Assembly (NCBI GenBank): GCA_023228385.1
Contig: JALOBF010000006.1
Span: 1-26,971 of the forward strand
Direction of reading: 5' to 3'
Length of the DNA stretch: 26,971 bases
Source of the DNA: Bacilli bacterium
Lineage (GTDB): Bacteria; Bacillota_I; Bacilli_A; ML615J-28; CAG-698
The notes below the pieces were generated by a model, which was not told the origin of the DNA, ran no database searches, and saw only the letters and a program-made list of their open reading frames with translations. The translations under genes and the position numbers were made by a program. Every line of letters starts with the position of its first letter. Within the stretch, counting starts at the first letter, position 1. This document shows positions 14,998 to 23,620 of this stretch, in pieces.

Positions 14998-16524
14998 ATG
15001 AATAATATCAAGATAAAGAAACCGGTTATGCTAATCGTAATGGACGGTTTCGGGTTAAGTCCCGACACCAGGGGAAATGCGATAGCTGCCGCTCAAAAAC
15101 CCAATCTCGACTATCTGTTAGCAACATATCCGAATACAACATTAAATGTAAGCGGGGAGGCGGTTGGTCTTCCTGCCGGACAGATGGGAAACAGTGAAGT
15201 CGGGCACCTTAATTTGGGAGCGGGGCGCATTGTATATCAATCGTTTACCAGAGTTTCCATTGCCGTACGCGATGAGGCCCTAGATAGGGTACCCGCGATA
15301 GATAATGCCATTAATCAGGCAATTAAAAACAAATCAAAACTGCATATTATGGGACTTCTCTCCGATGGCGGAGTTCATTCCCATATTGACCATATTATAT
15401 ATTTATTACGCAAGTCGGTTAAGCGCGGCGTACAAGAAGTATGTGTCCATGCGTTTCTGGACGGACGGGACGTTCCGCCGCAATCGGCAAAAAACTATCT
15501 TCGTCAGTTGGACGAAGCGATTAAAAGTACGGGAAACAGCAAAATCGGTATTATCAGCGGTCGTTATTACGCTATGGACCGCGATAAAAACTGGAACCGG
15601 ATAAAACTGGCTTATGATGCCCTAGTCTATAATCAGGCACCAAAGAAAGGGATGCTTAAAGGTATTGATGAAAGTTATGAACATGGGGTTACCGATGAAT
15701 TTGTAGTTCCTTATATTGTATCTGATGAATCTAATATCAACGACGGTGACAGTGTTATTTTTGCCAATTTTCGTCCGGACCGGGCCATTCAAATTTCAAT
15801 GGCCTTAACTAATCCTGATTTAGTTCCCATCGATAATTTGAAACGTTTTTCTAATCTAACTTATGTTTCTATGATGTTATACAGCGAAAACGTTAAAGGT
15901 GATATTGCTTTTGAATTACAAGAATTAAATAATACATACGGTGAAGTTATTTCCAGGTACGGGTTAAAACAATTAAGGATTGCAGAAACAGAAAAATATG
16001 CCCATGTTACATATTTTTTTGACGGCGGTACCGAAAAAAATCTGCCGGGAGCAACCCGAATTCTTATTCCTTCACCGAAAGTCGCAACTTACGACTTGCA
16101 GCCCGAAATGAGTGCGGCTCTGGTTACCAAAAGAGTTCTGGCTGAGATTGCTTCCGGTCGGTATGATACCATTATTCTTAATTTTGCTAATTGTGATATG
16201 GTTGGTCATACCGCTGTCTTTGATGCAACTGTTAAAGCGGTTGAAACGGTGGATGAATGTGTCGGTAAAATATATCAAAAAATTAAGGAAGTCGGAGGTA
16301 TTTTATTGATTACTGCCGATCATGGAAATGCTGAACAATTGTTGGATGAAAAAGACAAGCCATTTTCCGCCCATACCACAAATCCTGTGCCTCTTATTAT
16401 TACGGAAAAAGATTTTAAGTTACGTAATGAGGGTAATTTAGGCGATATTGCGCCGACCATGTTAGAATTATTAGGGATTACACAGCCGAAAGAAATGACC
16501 GGCAAAAGTATAATAATAAAATAA
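14998..16524 (+). CDS. gpmI: 2,3-bisphosphoglycerate-independent phosphoglycerate mutase
   Basis: Interconverts 3- and 2-phosphoglycerate using two manganese ions. Motifs: MDGFGLSPDTRGNAI (metal Asp), the phospho-Ser motif GQMGNSEVGH (Ser66), LDGRDVPP, the second metal cluster in NFANCDMVGHT, and TADHGNAE. 508 residues, full length for the alkaline-phosphatase-fold enzyme; the unrelated cofactor-dependent form is about half this size. AAAGGAG precedes the ATG. eno, the next glycolytic step, follows after 17 bases. The manganese-dependent enzyme is known to be pH-sensitive in Bacillus spores, where it helps keep 3-phosphoglycerate in store. Confidence 0.98.
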   Translation: MNNIKIKKPVMLIVMDGFGLSPDTRGNAIAAAQKPNLDYLLATYPNTTLNVSGEAVGLPAGQMGNSEVGHLNLGAGRIVYQSFTRVSIAVRDEALDRVPAIDNAINQAIKNKSKLHIMGLLSDGGVHSHIDHIIYLLRKSVKRGVQEVCVHAFLDGRDVPPQSAKNYLRQLDEAIKSTGNSKIGIISGRYYAMDRDKNWNRIKLAYDALVYNQAPKKGMLKGIDESYEHGVTDEFVVPYIVSDESNINDGDSVIFANFRPDRAIQISMALTNPDLVPIDNLKRFSNLTYVSMMLYSENVKGDIAFELQELNNTYGEVISRYGLKQLRIAETEKYAHVTYFFDGGTEKNLPGATRILIPSPKVATYDLQPEMSAALVTKRVLAEIASGRYDTIILNFANCDMVGHTAVFDATVKAVETVDECVGKIYQKIKEVGGILLITADHGNAEQLLDEKDKPFSAHTTNPVPLIITEKDFKLRNEGNLGDIAPTMLELLGITQPKEMTGKSIIIK

Positions 16525-16541
16525 AGAAAGGATTGAATTAA

Positions 16542-17837
16542 ATGCCATTTATTAAAGAAGTTTATGCCCGTGAGGTGCTTGATTCCAGAGGTAACCCGAC
16601 AGTTGAAGTCGAAGTTTGGACTGAAAGCGATGCATTCGGCCGGGCAATAGTTCCTAGTGGTGCATCAACCGGCCAGTATGAAGCGGTAGAATTGCGGGAC
16701 GGTGATGCTAATCGTTATTTAGGTAAAGGAGTATTAAATGCTGTTGATAATGTCAATGATGTTATTGCCCCGGAAATTATCGGAATGAATGTTTTCGATC
16801 AAGTCGGAATTGATCAATTAATGATTGAACTTGACGGTACTGAAAATAAAGGCAAACTCGGTGCCAACGCTATTCTTGGCGTGTCAATGGCCGTTGCTCG
16901 GGCTGCCAGTGATTATTCTGGGCTTCAGCTTTATAATTATCTGGGCGGATTTAATGCTAAAGAGTTGCCGACGCCGATGATGAATATTCTAAACGGCGGT
17001 TCACATGCCGACAATAATGTTGATTTTCAGGAGTTTATGATTATGCCGGTTGGGGCGCCCAATTTTAAAGAAGCGATTCGGATGGGGGCTGAAGTTTTTC
17101 ACAATCTTAAAAAAGTATTAAAAGGTAAAGGCCTTAATACCGCGGTTGGTGATGAAGGCGGCTTTGCTCCGAATTTAAACAGCAATGAAGAAGCGATTAC
17201 GGTAATTTTGGAGGCAATAAAAAAAGCCGGTTATGTTCCCGGTAAAGATATCCTTTTAGCAATGGACGTTGCCGCCAGTGAGTTTTTTGATAAAAAGACA
17301 AATAAATATGTATTAGCCGGCGAAGGCGGTAAAACATTAGATGCAAAAGAACTTGTGGAGTTCTATGTTGAACTATGCAATAAGTATCCGATTATTTCAA
17401 TCGAAGACGGTCTTGATGAGGATGATTGGGACGGTTGGAAATACTTAACCGAAAGGCTCGGTAAAAAGGTACAACTAGTCGGTGACGATCTCTTTGTTAC
17501 TAATACCAAACGTCTTGCCAAGGGAATTCTTAATGGCATCGCCAACTCAATACTCATTAAAGTGAATCAAATCGGAACTTTAACGGAAACTTTTGAAGCA
17601 ATTGAAATGGCAAAAAAAGCAGGCTATACCGCGGTTATAAGTCATCGCTCCGGCGAAACCGAAGACACGATTATTGCCGATATTGCCGTTGCTCTTAATG
17701 CCGGTCAAATCAAAACCGGTTCGATGAGCCGTACCGATCGGATTGCAAAATACAATCAGTTAATGCGTATTGAAGATGACCTAGGAACAACCGCTGTTTA
17801 TAACGGTATTAAATCATTCTATAATCTAAAAAAATAA
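16542..17837 (+). CDS. eno: Enolase
   Basis: Magnesium-dependent lyase converting 2-phosphoglycerate to phosphoenolpyruvate; also a usual partner in RNA degradosome complexes. Signature pieces: AREVLDSRGNPTVEVEV at the N terminus, GASTGQYEAVELRDGD, GGSHADNNVDFQEFMI, GDEGGFAPN (catalytic Glu), the metal ligands in AMDVAASEF and SIEDGLDEDDWDGW, ILIKVNQIGTLTET (catalytic Lys) and SHRSGETED. 431 residues, full length. AAAGGA upstream; co-transcribed with gpmI. Confidence 0.98.
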   Translation: MPFIKEVYAREVLDSRGNPTVEVEVWTESDAFGRAIVPSGASTGQYEAVELRDGDANRYLGKGVLNAVDNVNDVIAPEIIGMNVFDQVGIDQLMIELDGTENKGKLGANAILGVSMAVARAASDYSGLQLYNYLGGFNAKELPTPMMNILNGGSHADNNVDFQEFMIMPVGAPNFKEAIRMGAEVFHNLKKVLKGKGLNTAVGDEGGFAPNLNSNEEAITVILEAIKKAGYVPGKDILLAMDVAASEFFDKKTNKYVLAGEGGKTLDAKELVEFYVELCNKYPIISIEDGLDEDDWDGWKYLTERLGKKVQLVGDDLFVTNTKRLAKGILNGIANSILIKVNQIGTLTETFEAIEMAKKAGYTAVISHRSGETEDTIIADIAVALNAGQIKTGSMSRTDRIAKYNQLMRIEDDLGTTAVYNGIKSFYNLKK

Positions 17838-17850
17838 TAAGAATTCGCAT

Positions 17851-17899
17851 AAGAGGCTGTTTTATAAGTTAACTAACACTTACAAAATAGCCTCTTTGT
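17851..17899 (+). terminator. Long hairpin after eno, probable terminator
   Basis: A 19-bp stem (17851-17869 with 17878-17896) holding one G-T wobble and one A-C mismatch, with an 8-base loop. Only three T residues follow, so termination may be partial. Its 3' arm shares bases with a second possible pairing (see the adjoining element). Confidence 0.6.
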
Positions 17900-17959
17900 G
17901 TGACAGACAGTATATAGGTTGTTCCCATGTCTTTATATGTTAATAAACAACACAAAGAG
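17892..17959 (+). other. Alternative pairing that competes with the eno hairpin
   Basis: CTCTTTGTGT (17892-17901) is complementary to ACACAAAGAG (17950-17959). It overlaps the last five bases of the first hairpin's stem, so the two cannot both form fully. An attenuator or small-RNA role is possible but unproven. Confidence 0.4.
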
Positions 17960-17992
17960 AAGATGATTCCGAAAAGAAATCATCTTTTATCT
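17960..17992 (+). terminator. Second terminator-like hairpin downstream of eno
   Basis: Perfect 9-bp stem AAGATGATT / AATCATCTT with a 9-base loop, followed by a T-rich tail TTATCTTT. A likely back-up terminator before the next operon. Confidence 0.6.
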
Positions 17993-18024
17993 TTATCCGT
18001 TATTAAACTTATAAAAAGAAATTC

Positions 18025-18053
18025 TTAACATTTATTCAATAAAATGTTATAAT
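18025..18053 (+). promoter_or_regulatory. SigA promoter of the 18081-24225 operon
   Basis: TTAACA, 17 bases, extended -10 TGTTATAAT (hexamer 18048-18053). AACATT and AATGTT form an imperfect dyad across the spacer. A ribosome binding site (GAAGGAAT) and the ATG at 18081 follow. Confidence 0.78.
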
Positions 18054-18080
18054 TAAAATATAAATGAAGGAATTATAAAT

Positions 18081-18998
18081 ATGAGGATATTTTCTTTTTT
18101 TAAAAAACCTAAAGAAAAAGTAAATATTAAGGTTCCGGAAATCCCGGCAAAAACATTGTCGATAGCAAATGATGATGAAATATATTTTGAACGGGCGGAG
18201 TATGTTGAAAATAAATATAATCTTGAGGATTGCTTTGATGCAAAAACCAAAGCGGATAAAATCTTGGATTCCGTCCAGGCCTATGATGCTAAAGCCAAAA
18301 TGATGCTTCATAAATACCATTTTTTAAAATTGTTTGCCCGGGTAGCATTGCGTGATACGAAGTATAATGAGAAAATGATATTGCTTGATAAACAAATTAA
18401 TCGGATTAAAAAAAATTATGAAGATATCAAGAAACGGGCTGAAATTCTTAAATATACTAAAGATGATGTTGGTTTTGAATTTGACAATCTGTTTATTAAA
18501 ATAAATGAATTGTTTGATTTTGGGCGGGATTTAAACAATCAACTTGCCGATTTTCAAAAGCAATATTACCAAAATTTAAAAATGGCGACATTTAGTATTT
18601 GTAAAAACAAAACATATCAGCAATTGGATGCGTTAAATAAAACGACAAACGAAATGATTCAAGAATATAAATCGTTCCAGGAAGCTTACGATTATATCTA
18701 TTATAATAGCGGAGAATTAATTGTAAATACGGTTAACGCTTTAGTTAAGGCGATTAAAACGGGCGGGGTTAACAATTATATTCAATCATATCCGTATCAA
18801 TATTTTTTGTTGTCGGATGATGTGGTGGTCTTAAGGTTTGCGGAATGGATTGATTTGTTTAATAAAATCCTTTATGTAATTCGTACGACTAATAAAATTG
18901 ATTTATTCTCTAATCAGATATTTAGTCAATATTATCGGGAGTTAGAAAAAAGATATATGATTATGCTTATTTACAATGAAATGGGTTCAAAACAATGA
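18081..18998 (+). CDS. Orphan helical protein of unknown function, 305 aa
   Basis: I do not recognise the family. It starts with a basic, aromatic patch (MRIFSFFKKPKEKVN) that could touch the membrane, but there is no signal peptide and no clear membrane helix. From about residue 85 to 215 it is likely to be long charged helices with coiled-coil character. The last 90 residues are more hydrophobic and aromatic (SYPYQYFLLSDDVVVLRFAEWIDLF). It is the first gene of the translation/metabolism operon, with its own promoter, and its stop overlaps the start of the PHP gene by four bases (ATGA), so the two are made together. Composition matches its neighbours. Confidence 0.85.
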   Translation: MRIFSFFKKPKEKVNIKVPEIPAKTLSIANDDEIYFERAEYVENKYNLEDCFDAKTKADKILDSVQAYDAKAKMMLHKYHFLKLFARVALRDTKYNEKMILLDKQINRIKKNYEDIKKRAEILKYTKDDVGFEFDNLFIKINELFDFGRDLNNQLADFQKQYYQNLKMATFSICKNKTYQQLDALNKTTNEMIQEYKSFQEAYDYIYYNSGELIVNTVNALVKAIKTGGVNNYIQSYPYQYFLLSDDVVVLRFAEWIDLFNKILYVIRTTNKIDLFSNQIFSQYYRELEKRYMIMLIYNEMGSKQ

Positions 18999-19801
18999 AA
19001 GGTGATTTTCATATTCATACCGTTCATTCTGACGGTGTTTACACCGTAACGGAAATTATTAAACTGGCCCAAAATCTTGATTATATTGCAATAACCGATC
19101 ATGATACTTTCTCCGGGGCTAAAGAAGCCATTAAGCACCCTTCTCAGTTAAGGATAATTTTTGGGGTTGAATTATCTACCGATTATTACGGTGAAAGTGT
19201 TCACCTCCTGGGATACTTCCCCAACCCGAAAACGACTGATATTTTGGAAGCGCGCCTGATTAAACAACAACAGCACCGTATTGAACGGGCTTATGCGATT
19301 CGTGATAGGTTAAGAAGTTTTTTCAATATCGATTTTGATTTTGATATGATTAAAAATTCAGACAGTATTACCCGCGGTTCGATTGCCCGTGCAATAATTG
19401 CTGAAGGCTATCCTTATTCCCGAATTGAGATTTTTGATAAAATGATTGGCATTGGCCGTCCGGCTTATATTCCAAGTACAAAACTTACAACCGAAGAAGG
19501 CATTCGCTTAATAAAAAAATGTAAGGGTTTGGTTTTCTTAGCTCATCCGGTATTATTAAAAAAAACGAAACCGGAAGCGATTATCGCTTTAGGCATTGAT
19601 GGTATCGAAGCAATATATCCGGCTAATAATAATGCGGATGAAGAAAAATATCGCGGACTTGCTCACCGTTATGGCCTTTTGGTTTCCGGCGGGAGTGATT
19701 TTCATGATTTTGATGACGGTATGCACGGTGTCATTGGCGAAACTTATCTCTCGGGAAACGATTTGCTAGACTTTATTAGAAAAATGGATGAATTTAAATG
19801 A
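18995..19801 (+). CDS. PHP-domain phosphoesterase (RNase AM / YciV-like)
   Basis: Metal-dependent hydrolase of the polymerase-and-histidinol-phosphatase fold. Metal ligands appear in the expected order: FHIHTVHSDG (His6, His8, Asp13), ITDHDT (Asp35, His36), GVELST (Glu59), HLLGYF (His70), FLAHP, and GGSDFH near the C terminus. At 268 residues it fits the stand-alone family whose known members hydrolyse 3',5'-nucleotide bisphosphates or trim RNA 5' ends; the exact substrate cannot be read here. It overlaps both neighbours by four bases and sits in front of rsmB and rlmN, which suits a role in RNA maturation or turnover. Confidence 0.9.
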   Translation: MKGDFHIHTVHSDGVYTVTEIIKLAQNLDYIAITDHDTFSGAKEAIKHPSQLRIIFGVELSTDYYGESVHLLGYFPNPKTTDILEARLIKQQQHRIERAYAIRDRLRSFFNIDFDFDMIKNSDSITRGSIARAIIAEGYPYSRIEIFDKMIGIGRPAYIPSTKLTTEEGIRLIKKCKGLVFLAHPVLLKKTKPEAIIALGIDGIEAIYPANNNADEEKYRGLAHRYGLLVSGGSDFHDFDDGMHGVIGETYLSGNDLLDFIRKMDEFK

Positions 19802-21063
19802 ATGCACGAAAACTTGCTATCGAAGCAATTAATAAAATAATCGAAGATAAAGCCTATGCCAATCTGACGGTTAATTATTATTTAAATAAATATCATTTAA
19901 GTTATAATGATCGTCGTTTATTTACAAAATTGGTATATGGTACGATTGAAAACCTGATTAAAATTGAATATTTATTATTATCGTTTATCAAAAAAACAAC
20001 CAAATCCAACCTTAAATATCTACTTTATATGAGTGTCTATCAACTTGATTATACCGATATTCCGGCTTTTGCGGTGGTTGACGAGGCGGTTAAGATTGCC
20101 AAAAGTGAAGGGCGGACCGCCGGGGCCTTTGTAAATGCCGTTTTAAGAAATTATATTCGTTCTGGAAAGAAAGATTTTACTCAGTTAAAACCAAATGAAT
20201 TTTTAAGTATCGAATATTCGCATCCGCTTTGGCTGGTTGATTATTTGCTTCAAGATTATGATTATGTCACGACGGAAAAAATATTGAAGGAAAACAACTC
20301 AAGTCGACCGCTTGCCGTTCGCGTCAATACGATAAAAACATCTGTTGAAGAAGTGGAAGCTATTCTAGAAGGCGATGCAATCGGTTATTATCGATCACCT
20401 CTTGTTCAGTCGGGACTGTTTATTACCGACGACCTTCACAATCATTATTTATTGGAAGATGGCTTGGTTGTCTTCCAGGACAACTCGGTACAATTGGTTG
20501 CGGAAATGATGAACCCTCAAGCGGGGGCGAAAATAATTGATTTATGTGCCGGTCCCGGCGGCAAAACCGCTCATTTAGCGGCATTGCTTAGAAATACGGG
20601 TATGATTTACGCTTGTGATATTTATCCGCATAAAATTGATTTAATGAATAAGCAATTTTTACGATTGGGTATAGAAAATGTAAAAACGGTTCTTGCCGAT
20701 GCGACAAAAATAGAACAGGTCTTTACGGAAAAAGATTTTGATTATGTCTTAGCTGATGTTCCTTGTTCGGGTTTGGGGGTTTTAAGTCACAAAATAGATT
20801 TAAAATACCGCATTAGTTTGGCGGCTATCGAAGAACTGATAAATTTACAAAAAGAGATTTTAAATCACACTTGGTATTTGGTTAAATCGGGCGGAATTTA
20901 TACTTACTCGACATGTACGATTAATCCCCGAGAAAACCAAAAGCAAATCATCTCATTTTTAGCCCGTCACCCTGATGCCGCCGTCATCAATGAACGTTTA
21001 ATTTTACCGTTCGAGTATCAAACTGATGGTTTTTATATTTGCATAATGGAAAAACGGAAGTGA
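19798..21063 (+). CDS. rsmB: 16S rRNA (cytosine-967-C5)-methyltransferase RsmB
   Basis: Methylates C967 of 16S rRNA with S-adenosylmethionine. An N-terminal NusB-like RNA-binding domain covers about residues 1-125 (ANLTVNYYL..., FVNAVLRNYIR). The Rossmann methyltransferase domain follows, with the cofactor loop DLCAGPGGKTAHLA at about 248-261, ADVPCSGLG (Cys323) and the catalytic STCTINPREN (Cys373). 421 residues, full length. It precedes rlmN as in Bacillus, but def, fmt and priA, which usually come before it, are replaced here by the orphan and PHP genes. Confidence 0.96.
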   Translation: MNARKLAIEAINKIIEDKAYANLTVNYYLNKYHLSYNDRRLFTKLVYGTIENLIKIEYLLLSFIKKTTKSNLKYLLYMSVYQLDYTDIPAFAVVDEAVKIAKSEGRTAGAFVNAVLRNYIRSGKKDFTQLKPNEFLSIEYSHPLWLVDYLLQDYDYVTTEKILKENNSSRPLAVRVNTIKTSVEEVEAILEGDAIGYYRSPLVQSGLFITDDLHNHYLLEDGLVVFQDNSVQLVAEMMNPQAGAKIIDLCAGPGGKTAHLAALLRNTGMIYACDIYPHKIDLMNKQFLRLGIENVKTVLADATKIEQVFTEKDFDYVLADVPCSGLGVLSHKIDLKYRISLAAIEELINLQKEILNHTWYLVKSGGIYTYSTCTINPRENQKQIISFLARHPDAAVINERLILPFEYQTDGFYICIMEKRK

Positions 21064-21068
21064 ATGAG

Positions 21069-22097
21069 ATGAAAGTTAATATTTATGATTATTCCCGGGA
21101 CGCTTTGGCTGCTTATTTTATTGCTTTAGGAAGTCCAAAGTTTCGGGCTACGCAAATATACGAAGCCGTCTATCGGCAGCGGATTACCGATTTTACTGAA
21201 ATTACTAATCTAAAAAAAGAAATTCGCATCAAAATGCAGGAAGATTATTATTTTGGTTCTTTAGAGATTGTTAAGGTTTCAGTTTCTGCAGACGAAACCG
21301 AAAAATATCTTTATCAGTTGCCTGACGGCAATTTAATCGAAACCGTACTAATGAAACATGACTATGGTTATTCGGTTTGCGTAACAACCCAAGTCGGTTG
21401 TAATATGGGTTGTTTATTTTGTGCAAGCGGGCAGGTAAAAAAAATTCGGGATTTAACTCCCGGCGAGATGGTTATGCAAGTGGTAACGATTGATGATGTT
21501 CTGCGTAAAGTGAGTAAAAGGGTCAGTCATGTCGTAATTATGGGTATTGGTGAACCCTTTGATAATTATGACAATGTTCTTGAGTTTATAAAAATCATTA
21601 ACGACCCTAAGGGGCTTGCGATTGGCAGCCGCCATATTACCCTTTCCACCTGCGGTGTTGTTCCGAAGATATATGAATTTAGCGCTTTCCCGCTTCAAGT
21701 CAATCTGGCCATTTCCCTTCATTTTGCGACCGATGAAAAGCGAAACCGTTATATGAAGATTAATAAAGCCTACAATCTTGAAACTTTGTTTAAAGCCCTG
21801 CATTATTACTATAAGAAAACTAACCGCCGAATAACTATAGAATATATTTTGTTGTTGGGGATTAATGATAGCCTTCAAGATGCTGATGCTCTGATGCGTT
21901 TGGTTCGGGGATTAAATTGTTATGTTAACCTAATACCTTATAATGAAACCGGAATTTTTAAACGAACCGACTTATCGCAAGCAAGGTTATTTTTCGAATA
22001 TCTTATTAAAAACAATATAAATGTTGTAACCAGAAAAGAGCAGGGGCACGATATCAACGCTGCCTGCGGACAACTACGGATAAAGGAGATGATATGA
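21069..22097 (+). CDS. rlmN: 23S rRNA (adenine-2503-C2)-methyltransferase RlmN
   Basis: Radical-SAM enzyme methylating A2503 of 23S rRNA and A37 of some tRNAs. Motifs: SPKFRATQIYEAVY near the N terminus, ETVLM, the iron-sulfur motif CNMGCLFC (Cys111, 115, 118), MGIGEPFDNYDNV, and the methyl-carrying Cys333 in ACGQL. I chose ATG 21069 (342 residues) because GGAAGTGA lies five bases upstream; an in-frame ATG at 21039 inside rsmB has no such site and adds unlike residues. The stop overlaps the rsgA start (ATGA). The prpC-prkC pair, usually found between rlmN and rsgA, is missing. Confidence 0.97.
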   Translation: MKVNIYDYSRDALAAYFIALGSPKFRATQIYEAVYRQRITDFTEITNLKKEIRIKMQEDYYFGSLEIVKVSVSADETEKYLYQLPDGNLIETVLMKHDYGYSVCVTTQVGCNMGCLFCASGQVKKIRDLTPGEMVMQVVTIDDVLRKVSKRVSHVVIMGIGEPFDNYDNVLEFIKIINDPKGLAIGSRHITLSTCGVVPKIYEFSAFPLQVNLAISLHFATDEKRNRYMKINKAYNLETLFKALHYYYKKTNRRITIEYILLLGINDSLQDADALMRLVRGLNCYVNLIPYNETGIFKRTDLSQARLFFEYLIKNNINVVTRKEQGHDINAACGQLRIKEMI

Positions 22098-22960
22098 AAG
22101 GACTGATTATTAAAGCTATTAGTGGTGAATACACGATTGTTGATAAAGAAAATCGAATCTATGTTACTAAACCGCGTGGACTTTTTCGTATCAAAGACGC
22201 TTCGCCGAAAGTCGGCGATTGGGTTGAGTTTGATCCTAAACAGAAAATAATATTAAAAATTTACCCGCGATGTAATGAATTAAACCGACCGACAATTGCG
22301 AATATCGATAAGGCCTTCTTGATTTTTTCGGTAAAAGAACCCGATTTAAATCTTAATTTATTGGACCGATTAATAGCGATTGTTGAATATTTAGATATTG
22401 AAATTATCCTCGTTTTCACCAAAATTGACTTATTATCGGAGCAAAAAGAGTTTAGTTTAATTAACGATTATTACCGTTCGATCGGATATAAAACCTATCT
22501 TTCGGGACTGGATTCGGTTCCGATTGTGGACTTGCAAGCGGAAATAAATCATCATATTTCGGTTTTAGCCGGTCAAAGCGGGACTGGAAAAAGTACTCTT
22601 CTTAATTATTTGGATCACTCTTTTCAACTTAAAACCGATACCATATCCCTGGCCTTAGGACGTGGTAAACATACGACCCGTCATGTAGAATTATTATGTA
22701 TTGAGGATGGTTGGATTGCCGATACTCCCGGATTTGGTAATGTTGATTTTGATTTCCCTGACCTTTTAACACTGTCACATTGCTTTCGTGAATTCTTCGC
22801 TAATGCCGACCGATGTAAATACAGCCGGTGTCTTCATATTGATGAGCCGGGCTGCGCGGTAAAAAACATGGTGAATACCGGTGAAATCATTAAAAGTCGT
22901 TATCAAAATTATCATCTTTTTCATCAAGAATTAAAAGAATTATTGAAAAATAAATATTAA
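22094..22960 (+). CDS. rsgA: Ribosome small-subunit biogenesis GTPase RsgA
   Basis: Circularly permuted GTPase that checks late maturation of the 30S subunit. An N-terminal OB fold is followed by the permuted motif order: G4 TKID (109-112), G1 GQSGTGKST (160-168), G2 region GRGKHTTRH, G3 DTPGFG (210-215). A C-terminal zinc knuckle uses Cys241, Cys246, His248 and Cys254. 288 residues, full length. AAGGAG overlaps the rlmN end, giving tight coupling. rpe follows after 15 bases, as in Bacillus. Confidence 0.97.
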   Translation: MKGLIIKAISGEYTIVDKENRIYVTKPRGLFRIKDASPKVGDWVEFDPKQKIILKIYPRCNELNRPTIANIDKAFLIFSVKEPDLNLNLLDRLIAIVEYLDIEIILVFTKIDLLSEQKEFSLINDYYRSIGYKTYLSGLDSVPIVDLQAEINHHISVLAGQSGTGKSTLLNYLDHSFQLKTDTISLALGRGKHTTRHVELLCIEDGWIADTPGFGNVDFDFPDLLTLSHCFREFFANADRCKYSRCLHIDEPGCAVKNMVNTGEIIKSRYQNYHLFHQELKELLKNKY

Positions 22961-22975
22961 AAAAAGGAGAGTAAT

Positions 22976-23620
22976 ATGTTAGTTGCCCCTTCAATACTAT
23001 CAGCTGATTTTTCCCAATTGCTTACAGAAGTAAAGGAAGTGGAAAGTTACGGTGCCGATTTGCTTCACATTGATGTAATGGACGGACATTTTGTTCCTAA
23101 CATCACGATTGGTCCCGATGTTTACCGGAATCTTAAAGGACAGGTTAATTTGGTTTTTGATGTTCATCTGATGATTGAAAGACCAATGTTCTTTGCGAAA
23201 CAATTTATTAAAGCCGGAGCTGACATTGTAACTTTCCACTATGAAGCAGTATCGGATGTTGCGAAAACGATTCGATTTATTCGTAATTTAGGATCAAAAG
23301 TCGGAATTTCAATCCGTCCCAAAACTGATATTGTTTTACTTGAAGAATACCTTGATGATGTCGATATCGTTCTTGTTATGTCTGTTGAACCGGGATTCTC
23401 CGGCCAGACTTTTATGGAAAGCGCCCTTGATAAAATCAGGTATTTAAGCGATATGAAAAAACAAAACAATTATCATTACCTAATTGAAGTTGACGGCGGA
23501 ATCAATGAGCAAACCGCAGTTATGGCCAAAGAAGCCGGTGCGGATATTTTAGTTGCCGGAACTTATATTTTTAAAGCTGCTGATCGTAAAGCGGCAATCG
23601 AAGGTTTGAAAAAACTATGA
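22976..23620 (+). CDS. rpe: Ribulose-phosphate 3-epimerase
   Basis: TIM-barrel enzyme of the pentose phosphate pathway interconverting ribulose 5-phosphate and xylulose 5-phosphate. Motifs: APSILSADF at the N terminus, HIDVMDGHFVPNI (metal and catalytic His31, Asp33, Asp36 region), FDVHLMIERP, VMSVEPGFSGQ and EVDGGIN. 214 residues, full length. Preceded by AAAAGGAGAG. The stop overlaps the thiN start by four bases. Confidence 0.97.
   Translation: MLVAPSILSADFSQLLTEVKEVESYGADLLHIDVMDGHFVPNITIGPDVYRNLKGQVNLVFDVHLMIERPMFFAKQFIKAGADIVTFHYEAVSDVAKTIRFIRNLGSKVGISIRPKTDIVLLEEYLDDVDIVLVMSVEPGFSGQTFMESALDKIRYLSDMKKQNNYHYLIEVDGGINEQTAVMAKEAGADILVAGTYIFKAADRKAAIEGLKKL

Noticed and set aside
17927..18028. 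33-codon basic reading frame after eno
   Set aside because: It has no good ribosome binding site, contains a terminator-like hairpin and resembles no known small protein.
21453..21878. 141-codon minus-strand frame inside rlmN
   Set aside because: Opposite conserved radical-SAM motifs, without recognisable domain or ribosome binding site.
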